Source: G963668655 sp963668655 (GTDB lineage Bacteria > Myxococcota_A > SURF-8). From it: 64,000 nucleotides of DNA. The position numbers and the translations under genes were made by a program. The stretch lies in assembly GCA_963668655.2 (NCBI GenBank), contig CAXXPQ010000002.1, forward strand, positions 1,364,001 to 1,428,000. The letters run 5' to 3'. This document shows positions 43,989-53,694 of this stretch, in pieces (the stretch's first letter is position 1; each line of letters starts with the position of its first letter). The notes beneath the pieces are model-generated. The model was given only the letters and a program-made list of their open reading frames with translations, did no database searches and was not told the DNA's origin.

Positions 43989-44192
43989 ATGAGCAAAACC
44001 TGCGTGAACAAAAACAAGAACCTGGAGCGCTGCACCTGCACCTATTCCTGCGATAAAAAAGGCATGTGCTGCGAATGCCTGCACTACCACTGGAGCATGC
44101 GCCAGCTTCCCGGCTGCCTGTTCCCTCCGGACGCGGAACGCACCTACGACCGCTCCCTGGAGCACTTCATCCGGATCTATTCCAAAGGGTGA
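43989..44192 (+). CDS. Small Cys-rich protein, DUF6485-like
   Basis: A 67-residue protein with a metal-site-like Cys pattern: NLERCTCTYSCDKKGMCCEC followed by LHYHWSMRQLPGCLFP and a conserved TYDRSLEHFI tail. This matches, from memory, the small DUF6485 family of anaerobic bacteria, whose function is unknown. The start is ATG 43989 behind GGAGAGG; an in-frame ATG at 43977 would add four residues. It converges with gcvPB, whose stop is nine bases away. Confidence 0.82.
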   Translation: MSKTCVNKNKNLERCTCTYSCDKKGMCCECLHYHWSMRQLPGCLFPPDAERTYDRSLEHFIRIYSKG

Positions 44193-44200
44193 TCGCGATT

Positions 44201-45688
44201 CTATTCCGCCGGTTTCCAGCGTAAAACGGGCGTACGCGCGGCCAGCACCTCGTTCAGGCGGCGGCGGAAAGTGCGTTTCGGATATTCCTGGAAGGACTGC
44301 GGATCGATGCGACTGGCCTCGTCGATGCGCCGCATGGCGTCGATGAAGCGGTCGCAGCTTTCCTTGCTTTCCGTCTCGGTGGGCTCGATCATCAGGGCCG
44401 AATGCACCACCAGGGGAAAATAGATGGTGGGGGCGTGAAAACCCATGTCCAGAAGGCGCTTGGCGATGTCCATGGTCACCACGCCGCGGTCCTTTTGGTT
44501 TCTGTCCGTAAAGACCACCTCGTGCATGCTGGCGGTCTCGTAGGGCAGGTGATAGAGATCCTTCAGCATGGAGCGCACGTAGTTGGCGTTCAGCACGGCG
44601 CGCTCCGCCGCCTCCCGGACGTGTTCCCGGCCCATTTCCCGCAGGTAGGCGTAAGCCCGCACCATGACGCCGAAGTTTCCGTGGAAACCCTTGATCTTCC
44701 CGATGGATTTCGGCCGGTCCCAGTCCCAGCGGAAACCCTCTTCCCGCCGGACGATGCGCGGCAGGGGCAGGTACGGCTCCAGGACGCTTTTCACGGAAAC
44801 CGGCCCGCTGCCCGGACCGCCGCCGCCGTGGGGGGTGCTCATGGTCTTGTGCAGGTTGTACTGGATCACGTCGAAGCCCATGTCTCCCGGCCGGGCCACG
44901 CCCATCAGGGCGTTCATGTTGGCGCCGTCGTTATACAAGAGCCCGCCCTTGGCGTGGACGATCTCCGCGATTTCCCGGATGTTTTTCTCGAAAATCCCCA
45001 GGGTGTTGGGATTGGTAATCATCAGCGCGGCCACCTGCTCGTCCATGGCGGCGGCCACAGCGTTCGGGTGCAGACAGCCGTCCTGCCCGGACTTGACCTC
45101 CACGACCTTGTAGCCGCACAGGGCGGAACTGGCCGGATTGGTGCCGTGGGCGGAGTCTGGGACCAGGATCTTGGTGCGCGCGTCGCCCCGGTCCAGATGG
45201 TAGGCGCGGATGAGCATCAGGCCGGTCAGTTCCCCGTGGGCTCCGGCGGAAGGCTGCAACGTGGTGGCGTCCATCCCGGCGATCTCGGCCAGCATGCATT
45301 CCAGCGCGGCGATGAGCTCCATGGAACCCTGAACCATTTCGGCCGGATAGGACGGATGGCTGGAGAGGAATCCGGGCAGGCGCGACAGGGTTTCGTTGAT
45401 CTTGGGATTGTATTTCATGGTGCAGGAGCCCAGCGGATAGAAGCCGCTGTCCACCCCGTAGTTCCACTGGGAGAGGCGGACGAAGTGCCGCATGGTCTCC
45501 GGTTCGGACACCTCCGGGAAATGGGCGATGCTCTCCCGCACCCGTTCCGCTCCGTAAACGGCGGCGGGATCGACTTCCGGCACGTCGGACGCGGGCAGGC
45601 TGTATCCCATGCGCCCCGGTCGGCTGCGCTCGAAAATCAGCGGTTCCTCGAAGACCAGGCCGGTGGTTCCCGGCGTGTTTTCGTACAT
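44201..45688 (-). CDS. gcvPB: Glycine dehydrogenase (decarboxylating) subunit 2
   Basis: About 495 residues forming the C-terminal half of the split P-protein of the glycine cleavage system. It holds the PLP Lys in NLHKTMSTPHGGGGPGSGPV. PDSAHGTNPASS and ALMITNPNTLGIFE are also typical. It decarboxylates glycine and passes the aminomethyl group to lipoyl-GcvH. The start is probably ATG 45688, with AGGGAG six bases upstream, rather than ATG 45694. It follows gcvPA by about 10 bases in the same operon. Confidence 0.95.
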   Translation of the reverse strand: MYENTPGTTGLVFEEPLIFERSRPGRMGYSLPASDVPEVDPAAVYGAERVRESIAHFPEVSEPETMRHFVRLSQWNYGVDSGFYPLGSCTMKYNPKINETLSRLPGFLSSHPSYPAEMVQGSMELIAALECMLAEIAGMDATTLQPSAGAHGELTGLMLIRAYHLDRGDARTKILVPDSAHGTNPASSALCGYKVVEVKSGQDGCLHPNAVAAAMDEQVAALMITNPNTLGIFEKNIREIAEIVHAKGGLLYNDGANMNALMGVARPGDMGFDVIQYNLHKTMSTPHGGGGPGSGPVSVKSVLEPYLPLPRIVRREEGFRWDWDRPKSIGKIKGFHGNFGVMVRAYAYLREMGREHVREAAERAVLNANYVRSMLKDLYHLPYETASMHEVVFTDRNQKDRGVVTMDIAKRLLDMGFHAPTIYFPLVVHSALMIEPTETESKESCDRFIDAMRRIDEASRIDPQSFQEYPKRTFRRRLNEVLAARTPVLRWKPAE

Positions 45689-45698
45689 ATTCATCTCC

Positions 45699-47045
45699 CT
45701 ATGCCTCGTCCAGCGCCCGGACCAGCCGGTCGATGTCCTCCCGGCCGTGGGTTTCCGTGACGTTGACCAGCAGGTGACTGCCGAATTCGGGATAATCGTC
45801 CTTCAGTTTTACGCCGGCCAGGATCTTCTTTTCGTACAGGGCGCGGTGGATGTCGGCGGCGGGCTTGCGCTCGCAGCGGATGACGAATTCGTTGAAGGTG
45901 GGGCCGTCGTGCTCCAGGGCGTAACCGGAAAGTTCGCGGATACGCGCCTTCAGGTATTCGGCCTTGGAGAGATTCAATGCGGCCAGCCGCCGCAGGCCCT
46001 GCTTGCCCATGAGCGAAAGAAAGACCGTGGCGGAAAGGGCGCACAATCCCTGATTGGTGCAGATGTTGCTGGTGGCCTTTTCCCGGCGGATGTGCTGCTC
46101 CCGGGTGGAGAGCGTCAGCACGAAGCCCCGGCGTCCGTCGGCGTCTTCCGTCATGCCGCAGACGCGCCCGGGCATCTGGCGGACATATTTATCTTTCGTG
46201 GAGAAGATTCCCAACGAGGGGCCGCCGTAGTTCATGGCGCCCAGAAACGACTGCCCTTCTCCGGCCACGATGTCCGCGCCCGACCGTCCGGGCCCGTGCA
46301 GAAGCCCGAAGGCCAGCGGCTCCGAGAACGTGACAACGAAGAGCGCCTTGGCGTCGTGGACGGAACCGGCCAGGGCGTCCAGATCCTCCAGCACGCCGAA
46401 ATAATTCGGATGGCCTACGATGAGACAGGCCGTCTGTTCGTCCAGTTTCGATTCCAGGTCGGCAGGATCCACCCGGCCGTGGGCGTCCACATCCACGTCC
46501 ACCAGGTCGTCCGGATCGTTGGCCAGATAGGTGGCCGTCACCCGCCGGAATTCCGGATGAACGCTGCGGGCGATCAGCACGCGCTTGCGTTTTCTGCCTA
46601 TGCGCCGGGCCATGAGCGCCGCCTCGGCGCATCCCGTGGCGCCGTCGTACATGGACGCGTTGGTGATTTCCATTTCCATCAGGAGCGAGATCAGAGACTG
46701 GTATTCGAAGATGGCCTGGAGCGTGCCCTGGCTGACTTCCGGCTGGTAGGGCGTATAGGCCGTATAGAATTCCGAACGCAGCAGGATGTGATCCACCATG
46801 GCGGGAGCGAAGTGGTCGTAGATCCCCGCTCCGACGAAACGCGAATATTCGTTCTGCCGGTTGGCGTCGGCCAGGCGGCCCAACTCCCGGATCAGTTCGG
46901 GTTCCGACAGCGCCGGGGGAAGATCCAGCGGCCGGTCGAGCCGCAGGGAGGCCGGAATGGAGCCGAACAGATCGGATATCGAGCCCACGCCGATCTGGTC
47001 GAGCATGAGGCGGATATCATCCTCGGTGTGCGGCAGGTAACGCAT
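45699..47045 (-). CDS. gcvPA: Glycine dehydrogenase (decarboxylating) subunit 1
   Basis: A 448-residue N-terminal half of the split P-protein, from ATG 47045 behind GGAGG. Typical segments are RYLPHTEDDIRLMLDQIGV, FYTAYTPYQPEVSQGTLQAI and YDGATGCAEAALMA. It pairs with GcvPB to form the PLP enzyme. It lies between gcvH and gcvPB, 38 bases after gcvH. Confidence 0.95.
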   Translation of the reverse strand: MRYLPHTEDDIRLMLDQIGVGSISDLFGSIPASLRLDRPLDLPPALSEPELIRELGRLADANRQNEYSRFVGAGIYDHFAPAMVDHILLRSEFYTAYTPYQPEVSQGTLQAIFEYQSLISLLMEMEITNASMYDGATGCAEAALMARRIGRKRKRVLIARSVHPEFRRVTATYLANDPDDLVDVDVDAHGRVDPADLESKLDEQTACLIVGHPNYFGVLEDLDALAGSVHDAKALFVVTFSEPLAFGLLHGPGRSGADIVAGEGQSFLGAMNYGGPSLGIFSTKDKYVRQMPGRVCGMTEDADGRRGFVLTLSTREQHIRREKATSNICTNQGLCALSATVFLSLMGKQGLRRLAALNLSKAEYLKARIRELSGYALEHDGPTFNEFVIRCERKPAADIHRALYEKKILAGVKLKDDYPEFGSHLLVNVTETHGREDIDRLVRALDEA

Positions 47046-47083
47046 GAAACGACCTCCGGAGTTGATGTCGAGCGGCGGGAGAC

Positions 47084-47470
47084 TTATTCGGCTTCCTCGA
47101 TGAAGCGCTCGTAGGTTTCCGCGTCCATGAGATTTTCCAGATCCACTTCGTCCGAAATCTCGATCTTTATCATCCAGGCGTCGCCGTAGGGATCCTGATT
47201 GACGGTTTCCGGGTTATCCAGGAGATCGTTGTTGACTTCGATCACCACGCCGGAGGCGGGGGCGTACAGGTCGGCCACCGCCTTGGTGGATTCCACCGTA
47301 CCGAACGATTCGCCTTTCGTCACGTCGTCTTCCTCTTCCGGAAGCTCGATGAAAACCACGTCGCCGAGCTGCGCCTGGGCGTGGTCGGTGACGCCCACCG
47401 TCGCGATGTTTCCCTCGATCAGCACCCATTCATGGTCCCGCGAGTATTTCAGATCTTCCGGTACGCTCAT
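47084..47470 (-). CDS. gcvH: Glycine cleavage system H protein
   Basis: A 128-residue lipoyl carrier protein. The lipoylation Lys is in GTVESTKAVADLYAPASG; SRDHEWVLIEGNIATVGVTD and GDAWMIKIE are conserved. It shuttles the aminomethyl group between P and T proteins and accepts electrons through the L protein. The start is ATG 47470, with AAGGAG upstream. It heads the gcvH-gcvPA-gcvPB operon; gcvT and the L-protein gene are not in the window. Confidence 0.97.
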   Translation of the reverse strand: MSVPEDLKYSRDHEWVLIEGNIATVGVTDHAQAQLGDVVFIELPEEEDDVTKGESFGTVESTKAVADLYAPASGVVIEVNNDLLDNPETVNQDPYGDAWMIKIEISDEVDLENLMDAETYERFIEEAE

Positions 47471-47695
47471 GACGATCTCCTTTCGGCTGCCTTTGGCTCG
47501 GGATTGCGAATCCGATGCGATTGTCGATATTCATTATGAGACACGGTCCGAAACGGAATGTGCCGGATTCCGCCGGGCTTGTCAACTGGATGGAAAACGG
47601 ATTGGTTCATTGGCCCACGCTTGCGAATCGTTCTTTCGAAGCCTCCGGTTCCGCTGAAAACTCCGGTCGCATGGCTTCAGCGATCGTTACCTAGG

Positions 47696-47723
47696 ATGAT
47701 AACCAAAACGAATGTCGGGTCAA
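47696..47723 (-). promoter_or_regulatory. Putative promoter of the gcvH-gcvPA-gcvPB operon
   Basis: On the minus strand, TTGACC (47718-47723) and TATCAT (47696-47701) are separated by 16 bases. The leader to gcvH is about 220 bases. I looked for a glycine riboswitch there and did not find its conserved cores. Confidence 0.55.
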
Positions 47724-47834
47724 GGAAATATCCGTGTCTTTCACCGGGAGTGTTTTCCGGCGGAAACGGCCGGATACCGCGTCCGGACAAGGCCGGGCGC
47801 GGGCCGGGCGAAAAGGCGCTCGATTCGCGATCGC

Positions 47835-50378
47835 TCAGGGTTCGTAATGACTGCTTCGCGTGGGGGAACCGCCCGCCATGGGCCAGGCGGCGGCGGGAAA
47901 CTCCGCACCCTTTCGAATTCCGATGGAATGGACCCGATGGTTCAGATCGTCGATCAGGATCAGGTCGCCCGCGGGAGAAATCAGCGCGGGGGCGAGGAAA
48001 GGCGCGTCGAAGCGCATGCGCCAGTTCAAGTGGGGCTCGCCGGCCTCGATGCCCTCGTAGAGGTTCACCGCCCAGAGCCAGCCTTCGGCGTTCGATCCCG
48101 TGGCGTAGACGATATCGCCGGGTCCGATGGCGGGCGATCCGCCGAAAAGTCCGCCGACCTGGAATTCCCAGATGTTTTCTCCCCGACCGAAATTTTGGAG
48201 CCGATAGGCCATCAGCACGCCCTTGGCGACATAGTTGCGTTCCTGCTTGGTGGCCACGAGAAAGGTGCCCTGGCCGTCGGAAACGACGTGGGAATTCAGG
48301 AATTTGGGAACGCTTCCCTCCGGAAACACGATGGCGCTGTCCGTTCGCTCCACCAGGTCGTATTTGAAGATGCGGAACTCCTTTTCGGACGTGATGAACA
48401 GCCCGTCGCCCACGGGATTCGGATCGATGTGAAAGATGATCTCTCCGGGGTTGATCTGGTCGTTGGCGCCGAAGTTGCCGCTGTCGCGGTCGATCTGGTG
48501 GAGGTGCCGTCCCACCGTGACGGTGAGTTTCCGGAAAGCGTCGCCCGTGGGAACCACCGGCGTACGCGGCGGGTGGATGTCCGGGAAGGTCTTCGTCCAG
48601 ACGACGTTGAACGCGGGCTCGAAGACCCGCCGGTCCGGCGTGAAGGTTCCGGTGTAATCGATGCGATAACAGCGGGAATTTTCCCCGATCTGGGCACAGT
48701 AGTAGAAGGGAACGTGGAAGCCGTTCTCGTCCCCGGTCAACGCTCCCACGGCCGGAGCGGTGGGGTTGCTCAAGCCGCCCTCGGGACGGAAAGCGGCGCA
48801 GAACGGGCCGTCGGGCGCGTCCACGGCCATTATCAAATGTCCCCAGGCGGTGACGCCCACGGCCACCGGGTCGAGCCCTTCCGCTTCGGCCACCACGGGA
48901 GTGGTCACGAAGGAATCCCCCGCTTCCGAAACGTCGCAGGCCCAGCGGAAGACGCCCTCCGGGGTGAGCGACTGGAGCTGGTCGTACATGGGAACGTACA
49001 GGTTGCCGTCGATCGTGCCGGCCGCCGCGCCGCCGGTCTGCCGGTATCCCTCGGGGATGTCCGTCATGCCGGAATCGTAGGTCCAGTTCAGACGCCGGAC
49101 GGTGATCTTGAAATTCCTGAAGGCGAAATTCCCATAGGGATCCGTGCCGTTGGCCACCACGTACAACACGGCCGGGTACTGTTTGTCGTTGACGTACAGC
49201 AATTCATCGTAGCGGCGCGTGACGGGAAAATCGGCGACGTCGCTGGTCTGGAACGTGACGTGATTGTAGCTGTCCTCCACCGTCAGCGTCGCCACCGACA
49301 GGCCGGAACAGTCCGAAACATCCAGTTCGAAAAGCGTTTCCGCGTCCACCTCTCCGGTCAGGTATCCCTCTTCCTCCCCGGTCCAGGTCACGTTTTTAAG
49401 CAGGATCTGCGGATCGCCGTCGTCCACCTTGAACGAAAGCGAGGCCTCGGCCGTCTGGTGGCTTTCCACGGCATCGGCGACCACCACGCGCAGCCCGTGA
49501 TCTCCCTGGGACAGCGCGGAGACATCCAGATCGAAGGAGGTTTCCTCCGTGGTCAGCCGAAGCTGATCGTCCACGTAGACTTCGATTTGCCGCAGGTTGT
49601 CCCCGGCGTCCAGTTCGACGGAAAGCGGATCGCCGAAGCATACCCGGCTTTCGTCTTCCGGAGCGGTGATGCTCACCGTGGGATCGGAATGGTCCACGGT
49701 CACGTCGATGCGCCGATCGGTCCGGGCCTCTCCCCGCACGGCTACGGCCCGCAGACTGACGTGGCCCTCCGGAAGCGAAGCGGTGTCCCATTGGGTTTCG
49801 TAGGGATAGGCCGTCGGTTCGGCCAGCAGATCGTCGCCCGAATAGATCTCCACCTTGTCCACCGTGGCGCTTCCCGCCGAGGCGGTGACCGAAATCGTAA
49901 CCGCGCCGTCCACCACCTCTTCGTCCAGCGGGGACAAAAATTCCACGGTCAATACGGGACCGTCCCCGTCGTCGTCGCCGTCCGATTCTTCCTCCGCGTC
50001 GGATTCGTCGCCGTCCGTTTCGAACTCCTCCGCATCGCCGTCCGCCTCCGTTTCCTCGTCCAGATCCCCGTCGGAGGATTCGTCCACGTCCGGGCGAATG
50101 GGCTCGCATTGGCCCTCGTCCGTGTTGCAGCGCTCCCCGGCCGGGCAGTGATAATTGGACAGACAGTTCGGATAGACCATATCCCCGCCGGGAAGCTCGC
50201 AACGGCCTTCCACGCAGATCTTCGGGGGATCGCAGTCCAGGGAGCTGTTGCAGGGCTCTCCGACGTTCGATGCGTCTCCGTCTCCGTCGGCGGGCGCGTC
50301 CGAGGACGACGGGCAGCCGGAGAACGCCAGGAGGGAAAGAATCAGGAATAACGGGAAGATCGGTAACGGTCTCGACAT
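47835..50378 (-). CDS. Asp-Gly-Asp-rich lipoprotein with Ig-like repeats and a C-terminal PQQ-like propeller
   Basis: About 847 residues from ATG 50378, preceded by AAAGGGG. The lipoprotein signal ends LLAFSGCPSS. A Cys-rich patch (CNSSLDCDPPKICVEGRC, then CLSNYHCPAGERC) resembles short disulphide modules found in many myxobacterial surface proteins. A DGD linker follows to about residue 165, then three Ig-like repeats (LTVEFLSPLDEEVVDGAVTI; ITAPEDESRVCFG). From about 480 to the end, repeats such as GDIVYATGSNAEGWLWAVNL suggest a PQQ-type beta-propeller. It is probably exposed on the outer membrane. No enzyme signature is seen. Confidence 0.86.
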   Translation of the reverse strand: MSRPLPIFPLFLILSLLAFSGCPSSSDAPADGDGDASNVGEPCNSSLDCDPPKICVEGRCELPGGDMVYPNCLSNYHCPAGERCNTDEGQCEPIRPDVDESSDGDLDEETEADGDAEEFETDGDESDAEEESDGDDDGDGPVLTVEFLSPLDEEVVDGAVTISVTASAGSATVDKVEIYSGDDLLAEPTAYPYETQWDTASLPEGHVSLRAVAVRGEARTDRRIDVTVDHSDPTVSITAPEDESRVCFGDPLSVELDAGDNLRQIEVYVDDQLRLTTEETSFDLDVSALSQGDHGLRVVVADAVESHQTAEASLSFKVDDGDPQILLKNVTWTGEEEGYLTGEVDAETLFELDVSDCSGLSVATLTVEDSYNHVTFQTSDVADFPVTRRYDELLYVNDKQYPAVLYVVANGTDPYGNFAFRNFKITVRRLNWTYDSGMTDIPEGYRQTGGAAAGTIDGNLYVPMYDQLQSLTPEGVFRWACDVSEAGDSFVTTPVVAEAEGLDPVAVGVTAWGHLIMAVDAPDGPFCAAFRPEGGLSNPTAPAVGALTGDENGFHVPFYYCAQIGENSRCYRIDYTGTFTPDRRVFEPAFNVVWTKTFPDIHPPRTPVVPTGDAFRKLTVTVGRHLHQIDRDSGNFGANDQINPGEIIFHIDPNPVGDGLFITSEKEFRIFKYDLVERTDSAIVFPEGSVPKFLNSHVVSDGQGTFLVATKQERNYVAKGVLMAYRLQNFGRGENIWEFQVGGLFGGSPAIGPGDIVYATGSNAEGWLWAVNLYEGIEAGEPHLNWRMRFDAPFLAPALISPAGDLILIDDLNHRVHSIGIRKGAEFPAAAWPMAGGSPTRSSHYEP

Positions 50379-50482
50379 GAAGTACCCCTTTCGGGATCTG
50401 AAAACCCGGGCCGTGCGCGCGCGGGCGATGGGCGTTTCGTGGCGTTCGACAAACGATGCCGACAAATTACTCCGGTTTCATT

Positions 50483-52096
50483 TTAACAAATGCCGGGCTT
50501 CGTCGCCAATGATTTCCTTCGCCGGAAGCGGAGGATCGCCGGCGTCAGCAGCAGCCACGGAGCCCCGGCGGAAAACGAGCCGCTCGCCTGGACGCAGCCG
50601 CCGCCGGAACCGCCGCTCTGTCCGGCCTGCGGGTCATCTCCGTCCGGGTTAGGGAAAGCGGCGTCGCCGTCGGAAAGCCCGGGGTCGTCGCCGTCGGAAA
50701 GCGAGTCGCCATCCGCAGCATCGTCGCCGTCCGGATCGGAATCATCGCCGTCGGCGGAAGTATCACCGTCCGGATTGGACATGTCGCCGTCCGTATCGCC
50801 GTCGGCGTCCGCCACGCAGCCGCCGTCCCGGCAGATTTGCCCGTTCGTGCAATTCTCCAGCCACTGCCATTGGCCGTTGGGGTTGCAGATTTCCACCTGG
50901 CCCTGGGCGTTGCAGCGGAAGTCGTTGAATTCACAGCTTTCGTCGCCGTCCGGGGGCGTTTCGTCGTCATCTCCGTCCGTGTCCCCGTCCGGCATCGTAC
51001 CGCACTGGGACGAAACGTCTCCCGGACAGGCGCTCGTGCCCGTGCCGCAGCCGTCCAGGCGCGTGTCCAGCGAGCCGCGACCGTCCGACGCCTCGGCCCA
51101 CCAGGCTTCCAGGGCCGTGCGATAACGCTCCGTTTTCTCTATTTCCGCCGTCGTGGGGGGCGATCCGGCCGGATGGACCAGAACGAATCCGACCTTCAGA
51201 TGGCAGGAAGAACTTTCAGGAACGCGCGCGCCGTTGGCGCGGATCACGTCGTCGATGGTGAAATCCACCCGGCGGCCCTCGAAGCCGGAACTGGTTCCCG
51301 GCGCGCCGGGCATGTCCGCGCAGCCGTGCAGGCTGTAGTTCACCACGACGTAGTACATGGGGTCCACCTCCTGCGGCGCGCGCAGCCCCATCAGATACTG
51401 GTCGAGCTGGCTGAAACGCCGGTTTCCGTAGTTGTCGGTGAAACTTCCGTCGCCGTTGTCGGTGAGCGTCCCGCCGTAGTGAATGGATCCGCCGGTATTG
51501 AACCAGCAGGACCAGTGGTTCCCCGCGCCGTCGTTGATGTAGTCGCGCAGGATGTCCCGCGCGCCCGCGCCGTCGTCGTGATCCACCTGAATATAGGCCA
51601 GCCAGCGGTGGGCGATCTCGTGGGCCGCCACTTCCACGCCCCGGATGGGCGGATAGGAAAAGGGATTCAAGGGATCGTCGGGAAGCGAGGACAGGGTCCC
51701 CAGGGTGACGGCCACCTGGAGCCGTCCGGCGGAATTCAGGTGGGAATAGTGGTAGATGGCCGTATCCCAGCCGATGCCCGCGATATCGGCGTTCATGGGG
51801 GCGGAAGCCTTGGCGTCGTTCATGCCCGCAAGCGGGGCGGTGGTCACGAAAACCAGGGCGTCGTATTCATCGGGATGGGTCTGGTAAAAGGCGCGCCCGG
51901 CGGGAGGCAGGCAGAGCCCCCGGGGGTAGAACAGGTTCTCGCAGGTTCCGATCGCGGGCAGGATCGTCCCGGCCGTGTCCTCGATCACTGCGATTTGGCC
52001 GGTATCGGCCCGCGCCCGGACGGGCGATAGGCCCGCGATCAGGCCGAGGCATCCCGCAAGAAGGACCATCCGCCGGAACGGATCGAGAATCCTCAT
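50483..52096 (-). CDS. Secreted putative zinc metallopeptidase with a MYXO-CTERM-like tail
   Basis: About 537 residues from ATG 52096, chosen because a signal peptide (MVLLAGCLGLIAGLSPVRARA) follows and AAAGGA lies upstream. A zinc-protease motif HEXXH is present in EVAAHEIAHRWLAY at about residue 150. It is followed by HWSCWFNTGGSIHYGGTL and RRFSQLDQYLMGLRAP, a combination I recall from uncharacterised myxobacterial proteins. Downstream lie a Cys-rich module (CEFNDFRCNAQGQVEICN) and a long DGD linker. The C-terminus is GGGC, a hydrophobic segment and then RFRRRK, which fits cell-surface sorting by the MYXO-CTERM route. Its substrate is unknown and the third zinc ligand is not identified. Confidence 0.85.
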   Translation of the reverse strand: MRILDPFRRMVLLAGCLGLIAGLSPVRARADTGQIAVIEDTAGTILPAIGTCENLFYPRGLCLPPAGRAFYQTHPDEYDALVFVTTAPLAGMNDAKASAPMNADIAGIGWDTAIYHYSHLNSAGRLQVAVTLGTLSSLPDDPLNPFSYPPIRGVEVAAHEIAHRWLAYIQVDHDDGAGARDILRDYINDGAGNHWSCWFNTGGSIHYGGTLTDNGDGSFTDNYGNRRFSQLDQYLMGLRAPQEVDPMYYVVVNYSLHGCADMPGAPGTSSGFEGRRVDFTIDDVIRANGARVPESSSCHLKVGFVLVHPAGSPPTTAEIEKTERYRTALEAWWAEASDGRGSLDTRLDGCGTGTSACPGDVSSQCGTMPDGDTDGDDDETPPDGDESCEFNDFRCNAQGQVEICNPNGQWQWLENCTNGQICRDGGCVADADGDTDGDMSNPDGDTSADGDDSDPDGDDAADGDSLSDGDDPGLSDGDAAFPNPDGDDPQAGQSGGSGGGCVQASGSFSAGAPWLLLTPAILRFRRRKSLATKPGIC

Positions 52097-52226
52097 GATT
52101 TCAATTCCTTTCCCGTCGTGCGCCCGTCGGGGCGATGGTTCGGCAAGCGTGCTTTTCCGTTCCATGGAATCAGAAAAGCGACGAAGAGTCAAGCGGACAC
52201 GCCCGGGGATCGGGCGGGACAAGCCC

Positions 52227-53684
52227 TTACTTCAACTCGTCTTTTCTGGGTTTTTTCTGCTGAATCTGCCGGGCGATGGCCCAGCCGGTGATGAATTCCC
52301 CCTCCATGCCCAGTTCCGGCAGCACCTCCGGCCCGGCCAGATAGGCGTTTTTCAGGGGAAGCTGGAAAGGCAGGCCCCGGAAGAGATCTTTCGTCCGGTG
52401 AGTACGATAGACCAGCCGCCGCCCGCCCAGGGCGTCCGGGCTTTCCCGATCGGAGCCCGAGGGCGGTTTCTCCAGGTAGACCTTGCGCAGGTGATCCTCC
52501 AAAAAGGGAATCAGTTCCTTGGCCCGCCGGATGACGTCCTGCTGAATCTCTCCAAGGCCCTCGGCGGTATAGGATTCCACCGGGATCGGCCGGAAAACGT
52601 CCAGGCGCTCCGCGTCCACGTCCTCCCCGATGAGCGGATCCCGGCGGTAGTACAAGGGCGGCGAGCCCTTGGGACCGGTCTGGAACAGCCCGTGCTCCAT
52701 GCCTTCGGGAATCACCGTGCGGGCCAAAGAGAAACTCACCCGCAGCCAGGTGTGGCTGGGTCGGAGCTTTTCCGAGGCTTCGGCCAGCCATTTCGTCATT
52801 CGCTGGGTGGGCAGGATCTGGGGCGCCAGGAAGTGATCGCAGGAAAACACCACGGATTCCGCGCCGTAGGTATAGCTGGCGTCGTGGAAGAGGTAGCCCG
52901 AGCGCTTGAATTCCGCTTCCTGGAGCGCGGTCTGCTCCAGGATCTTGCCGCCGCGCTTCTCCACCCGCTCGACCAGGATTTCCTCCACGCCTTCTCCCGC
53001 GAGCTGGTGCATGACCTCGGAAAAGAGCGCGAAGCCGCGCCGCCTGGCGAAGAGCGGATCGAAACCCTCGCCGGTGTCGCCCACGATGCCTTCCACCCGC
53101 CGCATCCAGCGGCCCAGACGGCTTTTTCTCCAGAGTTCGTCCAGATGCGCCAAGCGCTCCGGCGTGCCTTCCGGCTGGGCGTAGAATTCCTTTATCCTCC
53201 CGGAAAGATTCCACTTTTCCTTCATGCCGTCCGGGTGGAAGGGCAGGCCCGGAACCAACAGTTTGTTCATCCAGGCGTTGGCTTCCTCCAGGGCGCTCAT
53301 GAGCTCGCCGATGGCCTCCGGCGAAGCGTCCTCGCCGTATTCCCGGGAAAACTCCATGGCCAGCCGCAGCCGGTCGGGACGCACGGTCAGCCGATGCCCC
53401 GATTCCACGAGCTGAAAGAGCGGATCGGCGGGTTTGTAGATGGAGCGGAATTTGTGACCCAGACTCAATTCGCGAATCACGGCCGCCGGGACGGGAAGTT
53501 CGAAAATCCCGGGGAAAATCAAGCGGGTACGATTCTGGACCGCCCCCACGATGTTTTCCCGGCCCGGGCCGGACACCCGGCGCACCAGCAGGACGGAATA
53601 TTTCCGCCCCGCCAGAAGCGCGGCGGCCACCAGACCGGCCAGGTTTTCGCCGAATACGATGATATCGAAATGCTTGGCCTTCAT
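52227..53684 (-). CDS. FAD-dependent oxidoreductase, phytoene-desaturase-like
   Basis: A 485-residue protein with an N-terminal dinucleotide-binding fold (FDIIVFGENLAGLVAAALLA), in which the GxGxxG motif has become GENLAG. The C-terminal AYLAGPEVLPELGMEGEFITGW recalls the FAD-contact region of phytoene-desaturase/amine-oxidase proteins. The middle is not diagnostic. The changed first Gly pattern may weaken FAD binding or reflect a subfamily. It lies between two surface-protein genes, 11 bases from the downstream end of the 53695-56436 gene, and may be cotranscribed with it. Substrate unknown. Confidence 0.75.
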   Translation of the reverse strand: MKAKHFDIIVFGENLAGLVAAALLAGRKYSVLLVRRVSGPGRENIVGAVQNRTRLIFPGIFELPVPAAVIRELSLGHKFRSIYKPADPLFQLVESGHRLTVRPDRLRLAMEFSREYGEDASPEAIGELMSALEEANAWMNKLLVPGLPFHPDGMKEKWNLSGRIKEFYAQPEGTPERLAHLDELWRKSRLGRWMRRVEGIVGDTGEGFDPLFARRRGFALFSEVMHQLAGEGVEEILVERVEKRGGKILEQTALQEAEFKRSGYLFHDASYTYGAESVVFSCDHFLAPQILPTQRMTKWLAEASEKLRPSHTWLRVSFSLARTVIPEGMEHGLFQTGPKGSPPLYYRRDPLIGEDVDAERLDVFRPIPVESYTAEGLGEIQQDVIRRAKELIPFLEDHLRKVYLEKPPSGSDRESPDALGGRRLVYRTHRTKDLFRGLPFQLPLKNAYLAGPEVLPELGMEGEFITGWAIARQIQQKKPRKDELK

Positions 53685-53694
53685 CGATCGCCCG

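Noticed and set aside
47471..47695. Glycine riboswitch upstream of gcvH
   Set aside because: I searched both strands by eye for the conserved aptamer cores and found none.
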